From Agromyces sp. H17E-10 (GTDB taxonomy: Bacteria; Actinomycetota; Actinomycetes; Actinomycetales; Microbacteriaceae): a stretch of DNA of 64,000 bases. Position numbers and translations under genes: made by a program. The stretch lies in NCBI RefSeq assembly GCF_022919715.1, contig NZ_CP095042.1, positions 2,170,001 through 2,234,000 of the forward strand. The letters are read 5' to 3'. How positions within the stretch are numbered: the stretch's first letter is position 1; each line of letters starts with the position of its first letter. This document shows, piece after piece, positions 9,741 through 19,223 of the stretch. Below the pieces are notes generated by a model. The model searched no databases and had not been told where the DNA came from. It was given only the letters and a program-made list of their open reading frames with translations.

Positions 9741-11404
9741 CGACCGCACGACCGCTCGCGGGGCTCACCCGCAAGAACCTCGGCCGCGAGCTCGTCGCGG
9801 GTGTGACGCTCATCGCGATCGCGATCCCGCTCAACATCGGCTACGCCCAGATCGCCGGGCTGCCGCCGACCGCGGGGCTCTACGCCCTCATCGTGCCGAC
9901 CGTGATCTACGCGCTCGTCGTGTCGAGCCGGCAGGTCGTCGCCTCGCCCGACGCTGCCGCCGCAGCCCTCGTCGCGAGCTCGATCGGCGGGCTGGCCGCC
10001 GCGGGCAGCGCCGACTATGCGACGCTCGCGCTCGCCCAGGCGATCCTCTGCGGTGTCATGTTCCTGCTGCTGTCGGCGTTCAAGCTGGGGTTCCTCGCGA
10101 ACTTCCTGTCGAAGCCGATCCTCGTCGGCTTCGTCGGGGGTCTGGCCCTCGACATCCTGATCAGCCAGATCGCGAAGATGCTCGGCGTGAAGATCCCGTC
10201 GGGCGGCGAGTTCATCGAGAAGACGACCGCGCTCGTCGAGGGGCTCGGCACGGCCAACCCCGTCGCCATCGTGATCTCGGCGCTGTCCGTCGTCGTGCTG
10301 CTGCTCGGCAAGCGGTACCTGCGGGCGGTGCCGTGGGCGCTCGTCGTGCTCGTGCTCTCGACGATCGCGGTCTACCTGCTCGACCTCGACGACGCGGGCG
10401 TCGACGTGCTCGGCGCGGTGCCGGCCGGCCCGCCCACGCTCACGTGGCCGATCATCGACTGGTCGATGTGGTTCGCGCTCATCCCCTCGGCGATGGCGCT
10501 CACGCTCGTGACCACGGCCGAGGGCCTGCTCGTCTCCCGCTCCTACGGCGAGAAGCGCGGCTACTCGACGAACCCGAATCGCGACCTGTTCGCCTTCGGC
10601 CTCGGCAACATCGCGGCCGGCGCATCGGGCAGCTTCGCGGTCGGGTCGTCGACCTCGCGCACCGCGGCGATGGACCAGTCCGGTTCGCGCACGCAGCTGC
10701 CGTCGCTCGTGCTCGCGGTCGGCACGCTGCTGCTGCTGCTGTTCGGCACCGCGCTGCTCGCCGACATCCCGTCGCCCGCGATCGGTGCGATCGTGGGCGT
10801 CGCGATCCTGCCGCTGCTGGGCGTCAAGGAGTTCATCGGCCTCTGGAAGGCCGACCGCTTCGAGTTCGCGATCGGCGCGGCCTGCTTCCTCACGACGCTC
10901 CTCGTCGGCGCGATCCCCGGCATCCTCGTCGCGTTCGTGCTCGCGCTCATCAACCTCGCCCAGCGGGCGTCGCATCCTGCGATCGACGTGCTGCAGGCAG
11001 GCGGCGAGCCGGGCGACTCGCTGCTCGACGAGGCGCCGAAGGGGCACGTCACGGCACCGGGCGTCGTCGTCGTGCGCCTGGCCGCGCCGCTCTTCTTCGC
11101 GAACGGCGCGGTGTTCAGCGACGCGGTCAAGCGCGCGGTCACGAGCGCGGTCGCCGCCGGCAACGGCCCGGTGCGCCACGTCGTGGTCGACATGGAGGCC
11201 GTGACCGACATCGACGTGACGGGCGCCGAGAGCTTCGAGGCGCTGCTCGCCTGGCTCGAGCGCGAGCACGTCGACCTGTCGTTCAGCCGCATGCGGCCCG
11301 GGGCGAGGGCTCGGCTCGTCGAGCTCGGCCTGCTCGGCGACCGGGAGACCTACGAGACCAACCGCGCGGCGCTCGCCGCACTGACCGAAGGGGGAGTGCG
11401 ATGA
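9737..11404 (+). CDS. SulP-family inorganic anion transporter with STAS domain
   Basis: A 555-residue secondary transporter of the sulfate/bicarbonate SulP family. The N-terminal membrane domain carries the early signature GYAQIAGLPPTAGLYA and later GSFAVGSSTSRTAAMDQSGS. The last 120 residues form a STAS domain (VVVDMEAVTDIDVTGAESF), which regulates SulP proteins. It is translationally coupled both to the upstream ClC gene (GTGA) and to the downstream DUF1254 gene (ATGA). Substrate may be sulfate, bicarbonate or another anion; no carbonic anhydrase or sulfate-assimilation gene lies nearby to decide. Confidence 0.88.
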   Translation: MTTARPLAGLTRKNLGRELVAGVTLIAIAIPLNIGYAQIAGLPPTAGLYALIVPTVIYALVVSSRQVVASPDAAAAALVASSIGGLAAAGSADYATLALAQAILCGVMFLLLSAFKLGFLANFLSKPILVGFVGGLALDILISQIAKMLGVKIPSGGEFIEKTTALVEGLGTANPVAIVISALSVVVLLLGKRYLRAVPWALVVLVLSTIAVYLLDLDDAGVDVLGAVPAGPPTLTWPIIDWSMWFALIPSAMALTLVTTAEGLLVSRSYGEKRGYSTNPNRDLFAFGLGNIAAGASGSFAVGSSTSRTAAMDQSGSRTQLPSLVLAVGTLLLLLFGTALLADIPSPAIGAIVGVAILPLLGVKEFIGLWKADRFEFAIGAACFLTTLLVGAIPGILVAFVLALINLAQRASHPAIDVLQAGGEPGDSLLDEAPKGHVTAPGVVVVRLAAPLFFANGAVFSDAVKRAVTSAVAAGNGPVRHVVVDMEAVTDIDVTGAESFEALLAWLEREHVDLSFSRMRPGARARLVELGLLGDRETYETNRAALAALTEGGVR

Positions 11405-12345
11405 GCACCACCGTCAGCATCGACAACTTCACGCGGGTCGAGACCGACACGATGATCGAGCGGATGCTGCCGATCATCGGTGCACTCGGCGTGTTCCACC
11501 ACGACCGCGAGCTCGCGCCCCTCGATCAGCAGCCGGTCATCCGCCAGAACCGCGACACCCTCTACTCGGTCGCCGTCGTCGACATCGCCCGAGGTGGTGC
11601 GACGCTCACGATCCCCGAGGTCGGCGACCGCTACATCTCGGTGATGGTCATCAACCAGGACCACTACATCAACCGGGTCTTCCACGGAGCCGGGCGGCAC
11701 GAGCTCACGAAGGCCGAGTTCGGCACGGACTACGTCGTCGTCGCGGCGCGTCTCCTGTTCGACCCGACGAGCTCGGCCGACCTCGCAGAGGTGCACCGCC
11801 TGCAGGACGCGCTCTCGATCGAGACCGCCGAGCAGCGACCGTTCTCGCACCCCGACTACGACGACGTGAGCCACCGCGAGGTGCGCGAGGCGCTCCTCGT
11901 GCTCGGCAAGACGATGGGCGGTCTGACGCACTGCTTCGGCACGGCCGACGCCGTCGACCCGGTGCGTCACCTCGTCGGCACGGCGGTCGGGTGGGGCGGG
12001 CTGCCCGATGACGAGGCGCAGTACGTGATGGTCGACCCGCGGCTGTCCACCGGACGCTACGCGATGACGTTCGGCGCAGACGTCCCCGCCGACGCGTTCT
12101 GGTCGGTCAGCGTCTACAACGCCGCCGGCTACTTCGAGCCGGGTCCGAGCGGCATCACGAACGTCAACTCGGTGTTCGCCGCGAAAGACCCCGACGGCTC
12201 CACCACAGTCCGGCTCGGCGACTGGGAGGACGGCACCCCCAATCGCATCCCGCTCCCCGAGGGCTGGAATCTCCTGATCCGGCTCTACCGTCCGCGTCTC
12301 GACGATCTCGCCCGCTGGTCGGTGCCCGAGATCATCGCCAGCTGA
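11401..12345 (+). CDS. DUF1254/DUF1214 domain protein
   Basis: A 314-residue predicted soluble protein without a signal peptide. The N-terminal half matches DUF1254 (VIRQNRDTLYSVAVVDIARGGATLTIPE, given here in part) and the C-terminal half matches DUF1214 (FWSVSVYNAAGYFEPG). It is shorter than the periplasmic two-domain members I know of (about 400-470 residues). The start ATG overlaps the SulP stop, so it is expressed with the anion transporter. Function is unknown; being embedded among membrane transporters suggests an accessory role, which is inference. Confidence 0.82.
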   Translation: MSTTVSIDNFTRVETDTMIERMLPIIGALGVFHHDRELAPLDQQPVIRQNRDTLYSVAVVDIARGGATLTIPEVGDRYISVMVINQDHYINRVFHGAGRHELTKAEFGTDYVVVAARLLFDPTSSADLAEVHRLQDALSIETAEQRPFSHPDYDDVSHREVREALLVLGKTMGGLTHCFGTADAVDPVRHLVGTAVGWGGLPDDEAQYVMVDPRLSTGRYAMTFGADVPADAFWSVSVYNAAGYFEPGPSGITNVNSVFAAKDPDGSTTVRLGDWEDGTPNRIPLPEGWNLLIRLYRPRLDDLARWSVPEIIAS

Positions 12346-12356
12346 GAGGAACCGCA

Positions 12357-13028
12357 ATGGGCAACGTCATCGGAGACATCCTCCCCCTCGCCGTCGGTAT
12401 CGCGATCAGCCCGATCCCGATCATCGCGGCCATCCTGATGCTCCTCTCGCCGAAGGCGAAGGGCACGAGCGTCGGCTTCCTGATCGGCTGGGTGCTCGGC
12501 ATCGTCGTCGCCGTGGTGCTGTTCACCCTGCTCGCCTCGGTGCTGCCCGAGAGCGACGCGGATGCCTCCAAGCCGATCGCAGGCATCATCAAGCTCGTCC
12601 TCGGCGCGCTCCTGCTGCTGCTCGCCGTGAAGCAGTGGCGCGGCCGGCCGAAGCCCGGCGAGGACCCGGAGCTGCCGAAGTGGATGTCGGCGATCGACGG
12701 GATGACGGCGGGCAAGGGCCTCGGGCTCGGCTTCCTCCTCTCCGCCGTGAACCCCAAGAACCTCATCATGGCCGTCGGCGCCGGCACGGTGATCGGCTCC
12801 GCGGGCATCTCCGCGGGCGAGCAGACGATCGCGATCGTCGTCTTCGTGCTCATCGCCGCGTGCACGGTCGCGATCCCCGTGATCGGCTACCTGCTCGCCT
12901 CGAAGCAGATGGCCGGGCCCCTCGAGTCGCTGCGCAAGTGGCTCGTGCACAACAACGCGACGGTCATGGCCGTGCTGCTGCTGGTCATCGGCGTCGTCAT
13001 GATCGGCAAGGGCATCGCGAGCTTCTGA
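12357..13028 (+). CDS. GAP family membrane protein (first of a tandem pair)
   Basis: A 223-residue protein with six likely membrane helices. It begins with a short segment then AVGIAISPIPIIAAILMLLS, the signature of the GAP (Sap, sulfolipid-addressing) family, which is distantly related to LysE-type exporters. The gene follows the DUF1254 gene by 11 bases with GAGGAACCGC before ATG. A similar second copy lies downstream. Mycobacterial relatives take part in export of cell-envelope lipids; the substrate here is unknown. Confidence 0.83.
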   Translation: MGNVIGDILPLAVGIAISPIPIIAAILMLLSPKAKGTSVGFLIGWVLGIVVAVVLFTLLASVLPESDADASKPIAGIIKLVLGALLLLLAVKQWRGRPKPGEDPELPKWMSAIDGMTAGKGLGLGFLLSAVNPKNLIMAVGAGTVIGSAGISAGEQTIAIVVFVLIAACTVAIPVIGYLLASKQMAGPLESLRKWLVHNNATVMAVLLLVIGVVMIGKGIASF

Positions 13029-13080
13029 CCTCTGTGCGGGCGTCGTCACGAACACGCCCGCGTCTCGATTGGCGGCGCAC

Positions 13081-13758
13081 GTGAACGGTGCCCTCGGCCC
13101 CCTCCTCCCGGCGGCGATGACGGTGTTCGTCAGCCCCATGCCGATCGTCGCCGTGCTGCTGCTGCTGTTCTCGCACCGGGGCCTCGTCCCCGCCGCGGTC
13201 TACGCCGGCGGCTGGGTGCTCGGCATCGGGCTCGAGGTCACGTTGTTCACGCTCCTCGGCGGTGCCGTGTTCGGCACGGGCTCCCAGCTCGGTGCGACCG
13301 TCGGCGGCATCGTCGACCTGGTGGTCGCCGCGACGATGTTCGCGCTGGCCGCCGTCGCCTGGCACGGGCGCCCTCGCGCGGGCGATGCGAGCCGGCCACC
13401 GCGGTGGATGAGTGCCGTCGACGGCATCTCGCCATGGGGCGCGCTCGCGCTCGCCCTCGTGTTCGCGATCTTCAGTCCGGTGAACCTCGCGGTCACGGCC
13501 GAGGCGGGGGCCACGATCGCCTCCGCCGGCCTCGGGGTCGCTGCGACCTCGATCGTCGCGACCGCGTTCGTCGTCGTCGGCACCGCGTCGATCACGGGGC
13601 CGGTCGTTGCGTTCGCCGTCGCCCGCGATCGGGTACGTTCGCCATTGGAAGCCGCGCGTGCCTGGCTGGTGGAGTACAACGCCGTCGTGCTCACCGTGCT
13701 GCTGACGGTCATCGGCGCGGACTTCCTCGGACAAGGGATCGGAGCACTGTGGCCGTGA
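13081..13758 (+). CDS. GAP family membrane protein (second of a tandem pair)
   Basis: About 225 residues with six hydrophobic helices and the same N-terminal signature as its neighbour (AAMTVFVSPMPIVAVLLLLF), so the two look like a tandem duplication. The start is uncertain: TTG 13069 and GTG 13081 are both in frame and neither has a strong ribosome binding site. The stop overlaps the start of the first AI-2E permease gene. The central loop (RPPRWMSAVDGISPWGALAL) matches the equivalent loop of copy one (LPKWMSAIDGMTAGKGLGL). Confidence 0.8.
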   Translation: MNGALGPLLPAAMTVFVSPMPIVAVLLLLFSHRGLVPAAVYAGGWVLGIGLEVTLFTLLGGAVFGTGSQLGATVGGIVDLVVAATMFALAAVAWHGRPRAGDASRPPRWMSAVDGISPWGALALALVFAIFSPVNLAVTAEAGATIASAGLGVAATSIVATAFVVVGTASITGPVVAFAVARDRVRSPLEAARAWLVEYNAVVLTVLLTVIGADFLGQGIGALWP

Positions 13759-14921
13759 CGACCAATGGGCCGGCCAGGCCCGGCCTCACCCCGGCGACCC
13801 GCACGCTCATCGGGCTCGCCGCGGCGGTCGTCCTCTTCGCGGGCGTCTGGTTCGCGCGCGACCTGCTCGCGCCGGCCGCGCTCGCCGCGGTGGTCGTGAT
13901 CATCGCCTACCCGGTGCGGTTCCCGCTCGAGCGCCGCGGCTGGCCCGTCTGGCTCGCCTCGACCGCGGTGATCGTGCTCGCCTACCTCATCCTCGCGGTG
14001 CTCGCGGTGATGCTCGTCTACGCGGTGGGCCAGTTCGTGCAGATGCTGCCCGAGCTCGCCGGCGACCTGCAGTCGACGGCCGGCGGCATCACCGGCTGGC
14101 TGAAGGATCTCGGCTTCTCGGCGCCCTCGGCCCAGACCGCGATGGGTTGGCTCGACCCGGCCGCGATCGGCTCGGCGGCGCTCGGCGTGGCCGACCAGGT
14201 GCTCGGCCTGGCGACGGCGTTCTTCTTCGTGCTGGCGTACGTCATCTTCATGACCGTCGACGGCGCCCGTTTCCGGGCTGCTGCGGCCGGGGCATCCGCC
14301 CGCATCTTCGGCGACCCGACGGCCGACGGCATCGCGAAGCGGTACTTCACGGGCGTGCGCCGGTACTACGTCGTGAACGCCACGTTCGGCGCGATCGTCG
14401 CCGTGCTCGACGGCCTGTTGCTGTGGGCGGTCGGCGTGCCGATCCCGATCGTGTGGGCGATCCTCGCGTTCGTCACCAACTTCATCCCCAACATCGGATT
14501 CGTGATCGGGCTCATCCCGCCCGCGATCCTCGCGCTCGTGGTCGGCGGGTGGCCGCTCATGCTCGCCGTCATCGCGATCTACTGCATCATCAACGTCGTG
14601 CTGCAGGTGCTCGTGCAGCCCAAGTTCGTGAGCGACGCCGTCGGCCTCAGCCTCACCCTGACGTTCTTCTCGGTCGTGTTCTGGGCGTTCGTGATCGGGC
14701 CGATCGGCGCGATCCTGTCGGTGCCGCTCACCCTCCTCGTGCGGGCCCTGCTGTTCGAGCACGACCCGGGCGCGGTCGCCCTTCGACGGCTGTCGGGCGA
14801 GGGCGAGGGCTCGCTCCGGTCGGCGACATCACGCGAGAAGAACGATGACGAGGGGGGTCTCCTCCCCGATACTGGTACGCGAACCCAGGAGGAACGCGAT
14901 GTGGTGGAAGAAGAAGCATGA
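13749..14921 (+). CDS. AI-2E family transporter (first of a tandem pair)
   Basis: A 390-residue membrane protein of the AI-2E (TqsA/YdiK) family. Hydrophobic helices flank a soluble middle domain, followed by WAILAFVTNFIPNIGFVIGL, the family's conserved FIPN(I/V)G signature. GTG 13749 is preferred because GGAG precedes it; GTG 13755 is an alternative. The charged C-terminal tail (about 45 residues, ending EERDVVEEEA) overlaps the first 23 bases of the next gene in another frame. Family roles proposed include autoinducer or ion efflux; nothing here identifies the cargo. Confidence 0.86.
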   Translation: MAVTTNGPARPGLTPATRTLIGLAAAVVLFAGVWFARDLLAPAALAAVVVIIAYPVRFPLERRGWPVWLASTAVIVLAYLILAVLAVMLVYAVGQFVQMLPELAGDLQSTAGGITGWLKDLGFSAPSAQTAMGWLDPAAIGSAALGVADQVLGLATAFFFVLAYVIFMTVDGARFRAAAAGASARIFGDPTADGIAKRYFTGVRRYYVVNATFGAIVAVLDGLLLWAVGVPIPIVWAILAFVTNFIPNIGFVIGLIPPAILALVVGGWPLMLAVIAIYCIINVVLQVLVQPKFVSDAVGLSLTLTFFSVVFWAFVIGPIGAILSVPLTLLVRALLFEHDPGAVALRRLSGEGEGSLRSATSREKNDDEGGLLPDTGTRTQEERDVVEEEA

Positions 14922-16128
14922 CGACGCGCCGCCAGCGCAGAAGCCCGAGCGCCCCGCGCCGACCGCGGTGATCCCGCACCGCAACGCGTTCCTGCTGATG
15001 GGCCTCGCGGGGCTCGTGATCACGCTGTTCGGCATCGCCGCCATGCGCGACATCTTCTCGGCGGTGTTCCTCGCCCTGGTGCTCGTCATCTGCGTGCACC
15101 CGGTTCGTCGCGGCCTCGAGCGGCGCGGCGTGTCGCGGGGCATCTCGACGTTCGTCGTGCTGATCACGGTCGTGTTGCTGCTCGGCGGGTTCGTGTTCCT
15201 GCTCGTGATCTCGTTCGCCCAGTTCGCGACCCTGCTGCCCGACTACCTTCCCGAGTTCCAGACGTGGGCGAGCTCGGTCGAGTCGTGGCTGTCGAGTCTC
15301 GGCATCGATCAGAAGCAGATCAACGCGATGATGGGGTCGTTCAACCCCGCCGACATCGTCAGCGCGATCAGCGGGTTCGTGAGCGGCCTGCTCGGCGGTG
15401 CAGCCGGATTCGTCTCCTTCGCGGTGATCCTCCTGACCATGCTCATGCTCATCACCTTCGACTCCTCGTACGTGCCGACCGTCGTCGCCGGCATCGGGCG
15501 CAAGCGGCCCGAGGTCGCGACCGGCCTCGTGCGCTTCGCCGACGGCGTGCGTCGCTACATGGTCGCGACGACCGGGCTGGGCATCGCGCAGGGCATCGTC
15601 AACTGGATCGCGCTCGCGCTCCTCGGCATCCCCGGCGCGGCCCTCTGGGGCATGCTGTCGTTCCTCTGCAGCTTCATCCCGAACATCGGGTACTTCATCG
15701 CCCTCATCCCGCCGCTCGTGTTCGGCGCGCTCGTCGGCGGCTGGCCGATGGTCATCGCCGTCATCGTCGTGTACGGCGTCATCAACGCCGTCATCCAGTC
15801 GGTGATCCAGCCGCGGATCGTCGGCAACGCGGTCTCGCTCAGCCAGTCGCTCACCTTCGCGTCGGTGCTCGTCTGGGCGGTCATCCTCGGGCCGATGGGC
15901 GCCATCCTCGCCGTGCCGCTGACGCTGCTCGTGCGCATGCTGCTCGTCGACACGAACCCGGCGACGGCGTGGGTGCTGCCGGCGCTCGGCGAGGTCGACG
16001 ACGCCAAGCGCGAGATGGAGGTGATCGACGCCGAGGCGAAGGTCGCGCGAATGCAGCGCCGCGAGGAGAAGAAGCTCGAGCACGCGGCGGCTCGCGTCAA
16101 GGCCGACGATGAGCCGACCGGCGAGTAG
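14899..16128 (+). CDS. AI-2E family transporter (second of a tandem pair)
   Basis: A 409-residue paralogue of the preceding permease. Strong ribosome binding site CCAGGAGGAACGCG before ATG. A Lys-rich cytoplasmic N-terminus (MWWKKKHDD) leads into membrane segments; LSFLCSFIPNIGYFIALIPP is the family signature. The C-terminus is a charged helical tail (KVARMQRREEKKLEHAAARVK), possibly a coiled coil. It ends the seven-gene transport block, and a strong terminator follows. Confidence 0.87.
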   Translation: MWWKKKHDDAPPAQKPERPAPTAVIPHRNAFLLMGLAGLVITLFGIAAMRDIFSAVFLALVLVICVHPVRRGLERRGVSRGISTFVVLITVVLLLGGFVFLLVISFAQFATLLPDYLPEFQTWASSVESWLSSLGIDQKQINAMMGSFNPADIVSAISGFVSGLLGGAAGFVSFAVILLTMLMLITFDSSYVPTVVAGIGRKRPEVATGLVRFADGVRRYMVATTGLGIAQGIVNWIALALLGIPGAALWGMLSFLCSFIPNIGYFIALIPPLVFGALVGGWPMVIAVIVVYGVINAVIQSVIQPRIVGNAVSLSQSLTFASVLVWAVILGPMGAILAVPLTLLVRMLLVDTNPATAWVLPALGEVDDAKREMEVIDAEAKVARMQRREEKKLEHAAARVKADDEPTGE

Positions 16129-16197
16129 TCCGCAGGCGGCCGCCGCGCCTCGACGCCGCGCGGCCGCGGCCGCTCCCGTCGACATCGCCTGAACGAA

Positions 16198-16235
16198 CGG
16201 ATGCCTCGGCGAGCAGTTGCTCGCCGAGGCATCCG
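16198..16235. terminator. Bidirectional intrinsic terminator
   Basis: CGGATGCCTCGGCGAGCA pairs perfectly with its complement across a 2-base loop (GT). It lies between the converging AI-2E and arylsulfatase genes and again carries the GGATGCC/GGCATCC pair. Confidence 0.85.
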
Positions 16236-16258
16236 TGTCTCGTGGTGCGCGTGTGCTG

Positions 16259-18583
16259 CTACTCGCGCGCGAGCGCGGCGAGCGCCTCGAGCTCGAGGTC
16301 GAGGTACTGCTCCTCGCTCACGTCGACCGCGACGCCGAGCAGCTTGCCGCCCGTGAACGGGAACGGGATCGGATACCGGGTGCTCACGGCGTCGCCGCTG
16401 TCGTAGCCGACGCAGAGCCCGTCGCCGGCGAGCGTGAACTTGCCGATCTGCGCGCGCATCGGCCCCTCGGCGACGACCTGGTCGTCGACGTAGAGCTTGC
16501 ACGTGCCGAGCGACTCGCCGTGCTCGCCCGCGCTCTCGCGGATGAACTCCATGCCGAGGGCGTGCTTGCCGGGCGTCAGCGCCGCCGACGTGAACACCTG
16601 CTCGGGCGGGATGCCGAGGAAGTTGTACACGTAGTTGAGCGCGCCGTCCTTGATGAACAGCGAGTGGCCGCCGAAGCGGGAGCCGTGCGCGAAGAGCACG
16701 CCCTGCGCGCCCTCCTCGAGCACGACGTCGGCGATGATCTTGTACGACCGGCCGCGCACGTTCACGGCGACCGACTCGGCGATGGCACCCGTGTCGGGGT
16801 AGTAGACGTAGCGGGTGCGCGGCGGCTCCGACTGCGGGCGCTCGATCGTGAGCTGGTCGCGGGCCGAGCGGTCGTCGAGCGGCAGCACGTTGTTCTTCTC
16901 CGCCTCCTCGAACCAGGCGTCGACGAGCTCCTTGAGCTTCTCGGGGTGCTCGGCCGCGAGATCCTTCGACTCGGAGCGGTCGGTCTCGACGTGGTACAGC
17001 TCCCAGCGGTCCTCGTCGAAGCGCCCGTGGCCCGTGAGCGGGGCGTGGATGGCCGCGGCCTTCCAGCCGTCCTTCCAGATGCCGCGCGTGCCGAGCATCG
17101 CGTAGTACTGCACCTGCTTCTCGGTCGGACCGTCGGGCTCGGCGTCGAAGCTGTACTTCATCGACACCCCGTCGAGGGGTCGCTGCGTCACGCCGCGGAA
17201 CACCTCGGGGAACTCGATGCCGATGACGTCGAGGATGGTCGCCACGATGTCGGTCGAGTGGTGGTACTGGTTGCGGATCTCGCCCTTGGCCGAGATGCCG
17301 GCCGGCCAGTGGATGATCATCGGGTCGCACGTGCCGCCCGCGAACTGCGCGTAGCGCTTGAACATCTGGTACGGCGCCGAGAACGCGGCCGCCCAGCCGG
17401 TGGGGTAGTGGTTGTACGTCTCGGGGCCGCCGAGCACGTCGATCTTCGCGAGGTTCTCGGCGAGGTCGTCGGGGAACCCGTTGAAGAACTTGTTCTCGTT
17501 GACCGAGCCGTCGGGCGACCCCTCGCCCGAGGCGCCGTTGTCGGCGCAGTAGAAGATGAGGGTGTTCTCGAGCTGGCCCGATGCCTCGAGGTAGTCGACG
17601 ATGCGGCCGACCTGGGCGTCGGTGTACTCGCTGAACCCGGCGAAGACCTCGGCCATGCGGCTGAACAGGCGCTGCTCATCGCTCGAGAGCGTGTCCCACG
17701 GCTTGACATAGTCGGCGGGGTTCGCCTGGTCGTCGGGCAGCGGATTGAACGGCGTGAGCTCGGTGTCGGCCGGCAGCACGCCGCGCTCGATCATGCGCTC
17801 GACGACCCACGTGCGGTAGGCGTCGTAGCCGTCGTCGAACTGGCCCTTGTACTTGTCGATGTACTCCTGCGGGGCGTGGTGCGGAGCGTGGTTGGCACCC
17901 GGGCAGAACCACGTGTACCAGGGCTTCGACGGGTTGGAGGCCTTCTGGTCGCGGATCATGCGGATCGCCTGGTCGGCGAGGTCCTTCGAGAGGTGGTAGC
18001 CCTCTTCTGGCGAGTAGGGCTGCTCGATGAACCGGTTGTCCTCGGTGAGGTCGGGGTACCAGTTGTTGGTCTCGCCGCCGAGGAACCCGTAGAAGCGGTC
18101 GAAGCCCTGCGCGAGCGGCCATTGCTCCTTCGAGCCACCGGCCGAGATGTCCTGCTCGGGCACGTTGTGGTTCTTGCCGACCCAGAACGTCGAGTAGCCG
18201 TTCTGCTGCAGCACCTGGCCGATCGTCGCGCACTCGGCGGGGATCTGGCCGGACACGCCCGGGAACCCGTTCGTGCCCTCCATGATGACGCCCATGCCGT
18301 TGACGTGGTGGTTGCGTCCGGTGAGGAACGTCGACCGGGTCGGTGAGCAGAGCGCGGTCGTGTGCCACTGCGTGTAGGTGAGGCCGTTCGCGGCGAGCCG
18401 GTCGAGCGTCGGCATGTTGATGCGGCCGCCGTAGGGCGACCACGAGGCCTGGCCGGTGTCGTCGTAGAGGATCACGAGGATGTTGGGCGCCCCCTCGGGC
18501 GCCTTCGGCTGTTCGTACGGGCCCCAGTCGGCCACCGAGTCGCGGACGTCGAGCTTGATCGTCCCCGTGAATTCCTTCGACAT
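16259..18583 (-). CDS. Arylsulfatase (formylglycine-dependent sulfatase)
   Basis: A 774-residue sulfatase predicted to hydrolyse sulfate esters. ILYDDTG at residues 38-44 supplies metal-binding Asp residues, and CSPTRSTFLTGRNHH holds the Cys-type active site: Cys79 should be oxidised to formylglycine, with Pro81 and Arg83 completing C-x-P-x-R. There is no signal peptide, so it appears cytoplasmic. The C-terminal 200 residues form a beta-rich extension seen in long actinobacterial arylsulfatases. The start has GAGGGGAAC upstream; an in-frame ATG at 18601 is an alternative. No formylglycine-generating enzyme gene is in this window, so activation must rely on one elsewhere. Divergent from the DUF6325 gene. 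Confidence 0.9.
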   Translation of the reverse strand: MSKEFTGTIKLDVRDSVADWGPYEQPKAPEGAPNILVILYDDTGQASWSPYGGRINMPTLDRLAANGLTYTQWHTTALCSPTRSTFLTGRNHHVNGMGVIMEGTNGFPGVSGQIPAECATIGQVLQQNGYSTFWVGKNHNVPEQDISAGGSKEQWPLAQGFDRFYGFLGGETNNWYPDLTEDNRFIEQPYSPEEGYHLSKDLADQAIRMIRDQKASNPSKPWYTWFCPGANHAPHHAPQEYIDKYKGQFDDGYDAYRTWVVERMIERGVLPADTELTPFNPLPDDQANPADYVKPWDTLSSDEQRLFSRMAEVFAGFSEYTDAQVGRIVDYLEASGQLENTLIFYCADNGASGEGSPDGSVNENKFFNGFPDDLAENLAKIDVLGGPETYNHYPTGWAAAFSAPYQMFKRYAQFAGGTCDPMIIHWPAGISAKGEIRNQYHHSTDIVATILDVIGIEFPEVFRGVTQRPLDGVSMKYSFDAEPDGPTEKQVQYYAMLGTRGIWKDGWKAAAIHAPLTGHGRFDEDRWELYHVETDRSESKDLAAEHPEKLKELVDAWFEEAEKNNVLPLDDRSARDQLTIERPQSEPPRTRYVYYPDTGAIAESVAVNVRGRSYKIIADVVLEEGAQGVLFAHGSRFGGHSLFIKDGALNYVYNFLGIPPEQVFTSAALTPGKHALGMEFIRESAGEHGESLGTCKLYVDDQVVAEGPMRAQIGKFTLAGDGLCVGYDSGDAVSTRYPIPFPFTGGKLLGVAVDVSEEQYLDLELEALAALARE

Positions 18584-18787
18584 CGCTGATGTTCCCCTCA
18601 TCGCTCGATGCGGTCGCAGCGCCGCACACGTCACGACGCTACCGCCGACCGGCGCGCGGGCGGAAGCATGCCGTTCGGACTCACGGTGTCTTCCCCAGGA
18701 CTGGGTGATGACGCGATGCCGGTCGGGCGTTAGTCTGCGAAGTACCGCCGGAGTTCCGGCGGCGTGACGCGAACCCGAAGGGGAATC

Positions 18788-19222
18788 ATGGCGGAGTTCG
18801 AGTACGGCCCCATTGAGCTGTACCTGATTGGATTCGAGGGCGACCGGCTGGACGACGGCACGGTCGAGGCGCTCGAAGAACTGGTCGAGGGTGGGGAGAT
18901 CCGCCTGCTCGACCTCGTGATCGTCTCGCGCGAGCCCGACGGTTCGGTGCGCATCGTCGAGATCGACGACGAGGGCGACTCGTACGGCTTCAGCGCGATC
19001 GAGCTCGAGCAGACGGGTCTCGTCGGCGCCGACGACGTCGACGACTTCGCGCCGCTCATCCCCGCGGGCATGTCGGCCGCGATCGCGGCGTTCGAGCTCG
19101 TCTGGGCGAAGAAACTGGCGTCGCGGTTCGCCGCCGGCGGCGGCGTCGTGCTGTCGACCGAGCGCATCCCCGCGCCGGTCGTGAACGAGTTGCTCGCCGG
19201 CGCGAGCAGTGAGGAGAACTGA
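18788..19222 (+). CDS. DUF6325 family protein
   Basis: A 144-residue protein with EFEYGPIELYLIGFEGDRLDD at the start, a pattern I associate with DUF6325 (DUF1269-like). The N-terminal half is an alpha/beta domain; residues 100-120 (AGMSAAIAAFELVWAKKLA) form a hydrophobic helix that may touch the membrane. ATG follows GAAGGGGAATC. The SHOCT-protein gene starts 1 base after its stop, so the two are co-transcribed. Function unknown. Confidence 0.72.
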   Translation: MAEFEYGPIELYLIGFEGDRLDDGTVEALEELVEGGEIRLLDLVIVSREPDGSVRIVEIDDEGDSYGFSAIELEQTGLVGADDVDDFAPLIPAGMSAAIAAFELVWAKKLASRFAAGGGVVLSTERIPAPVVNELLAGASSEEN

Positions 19223-19223
19223 A

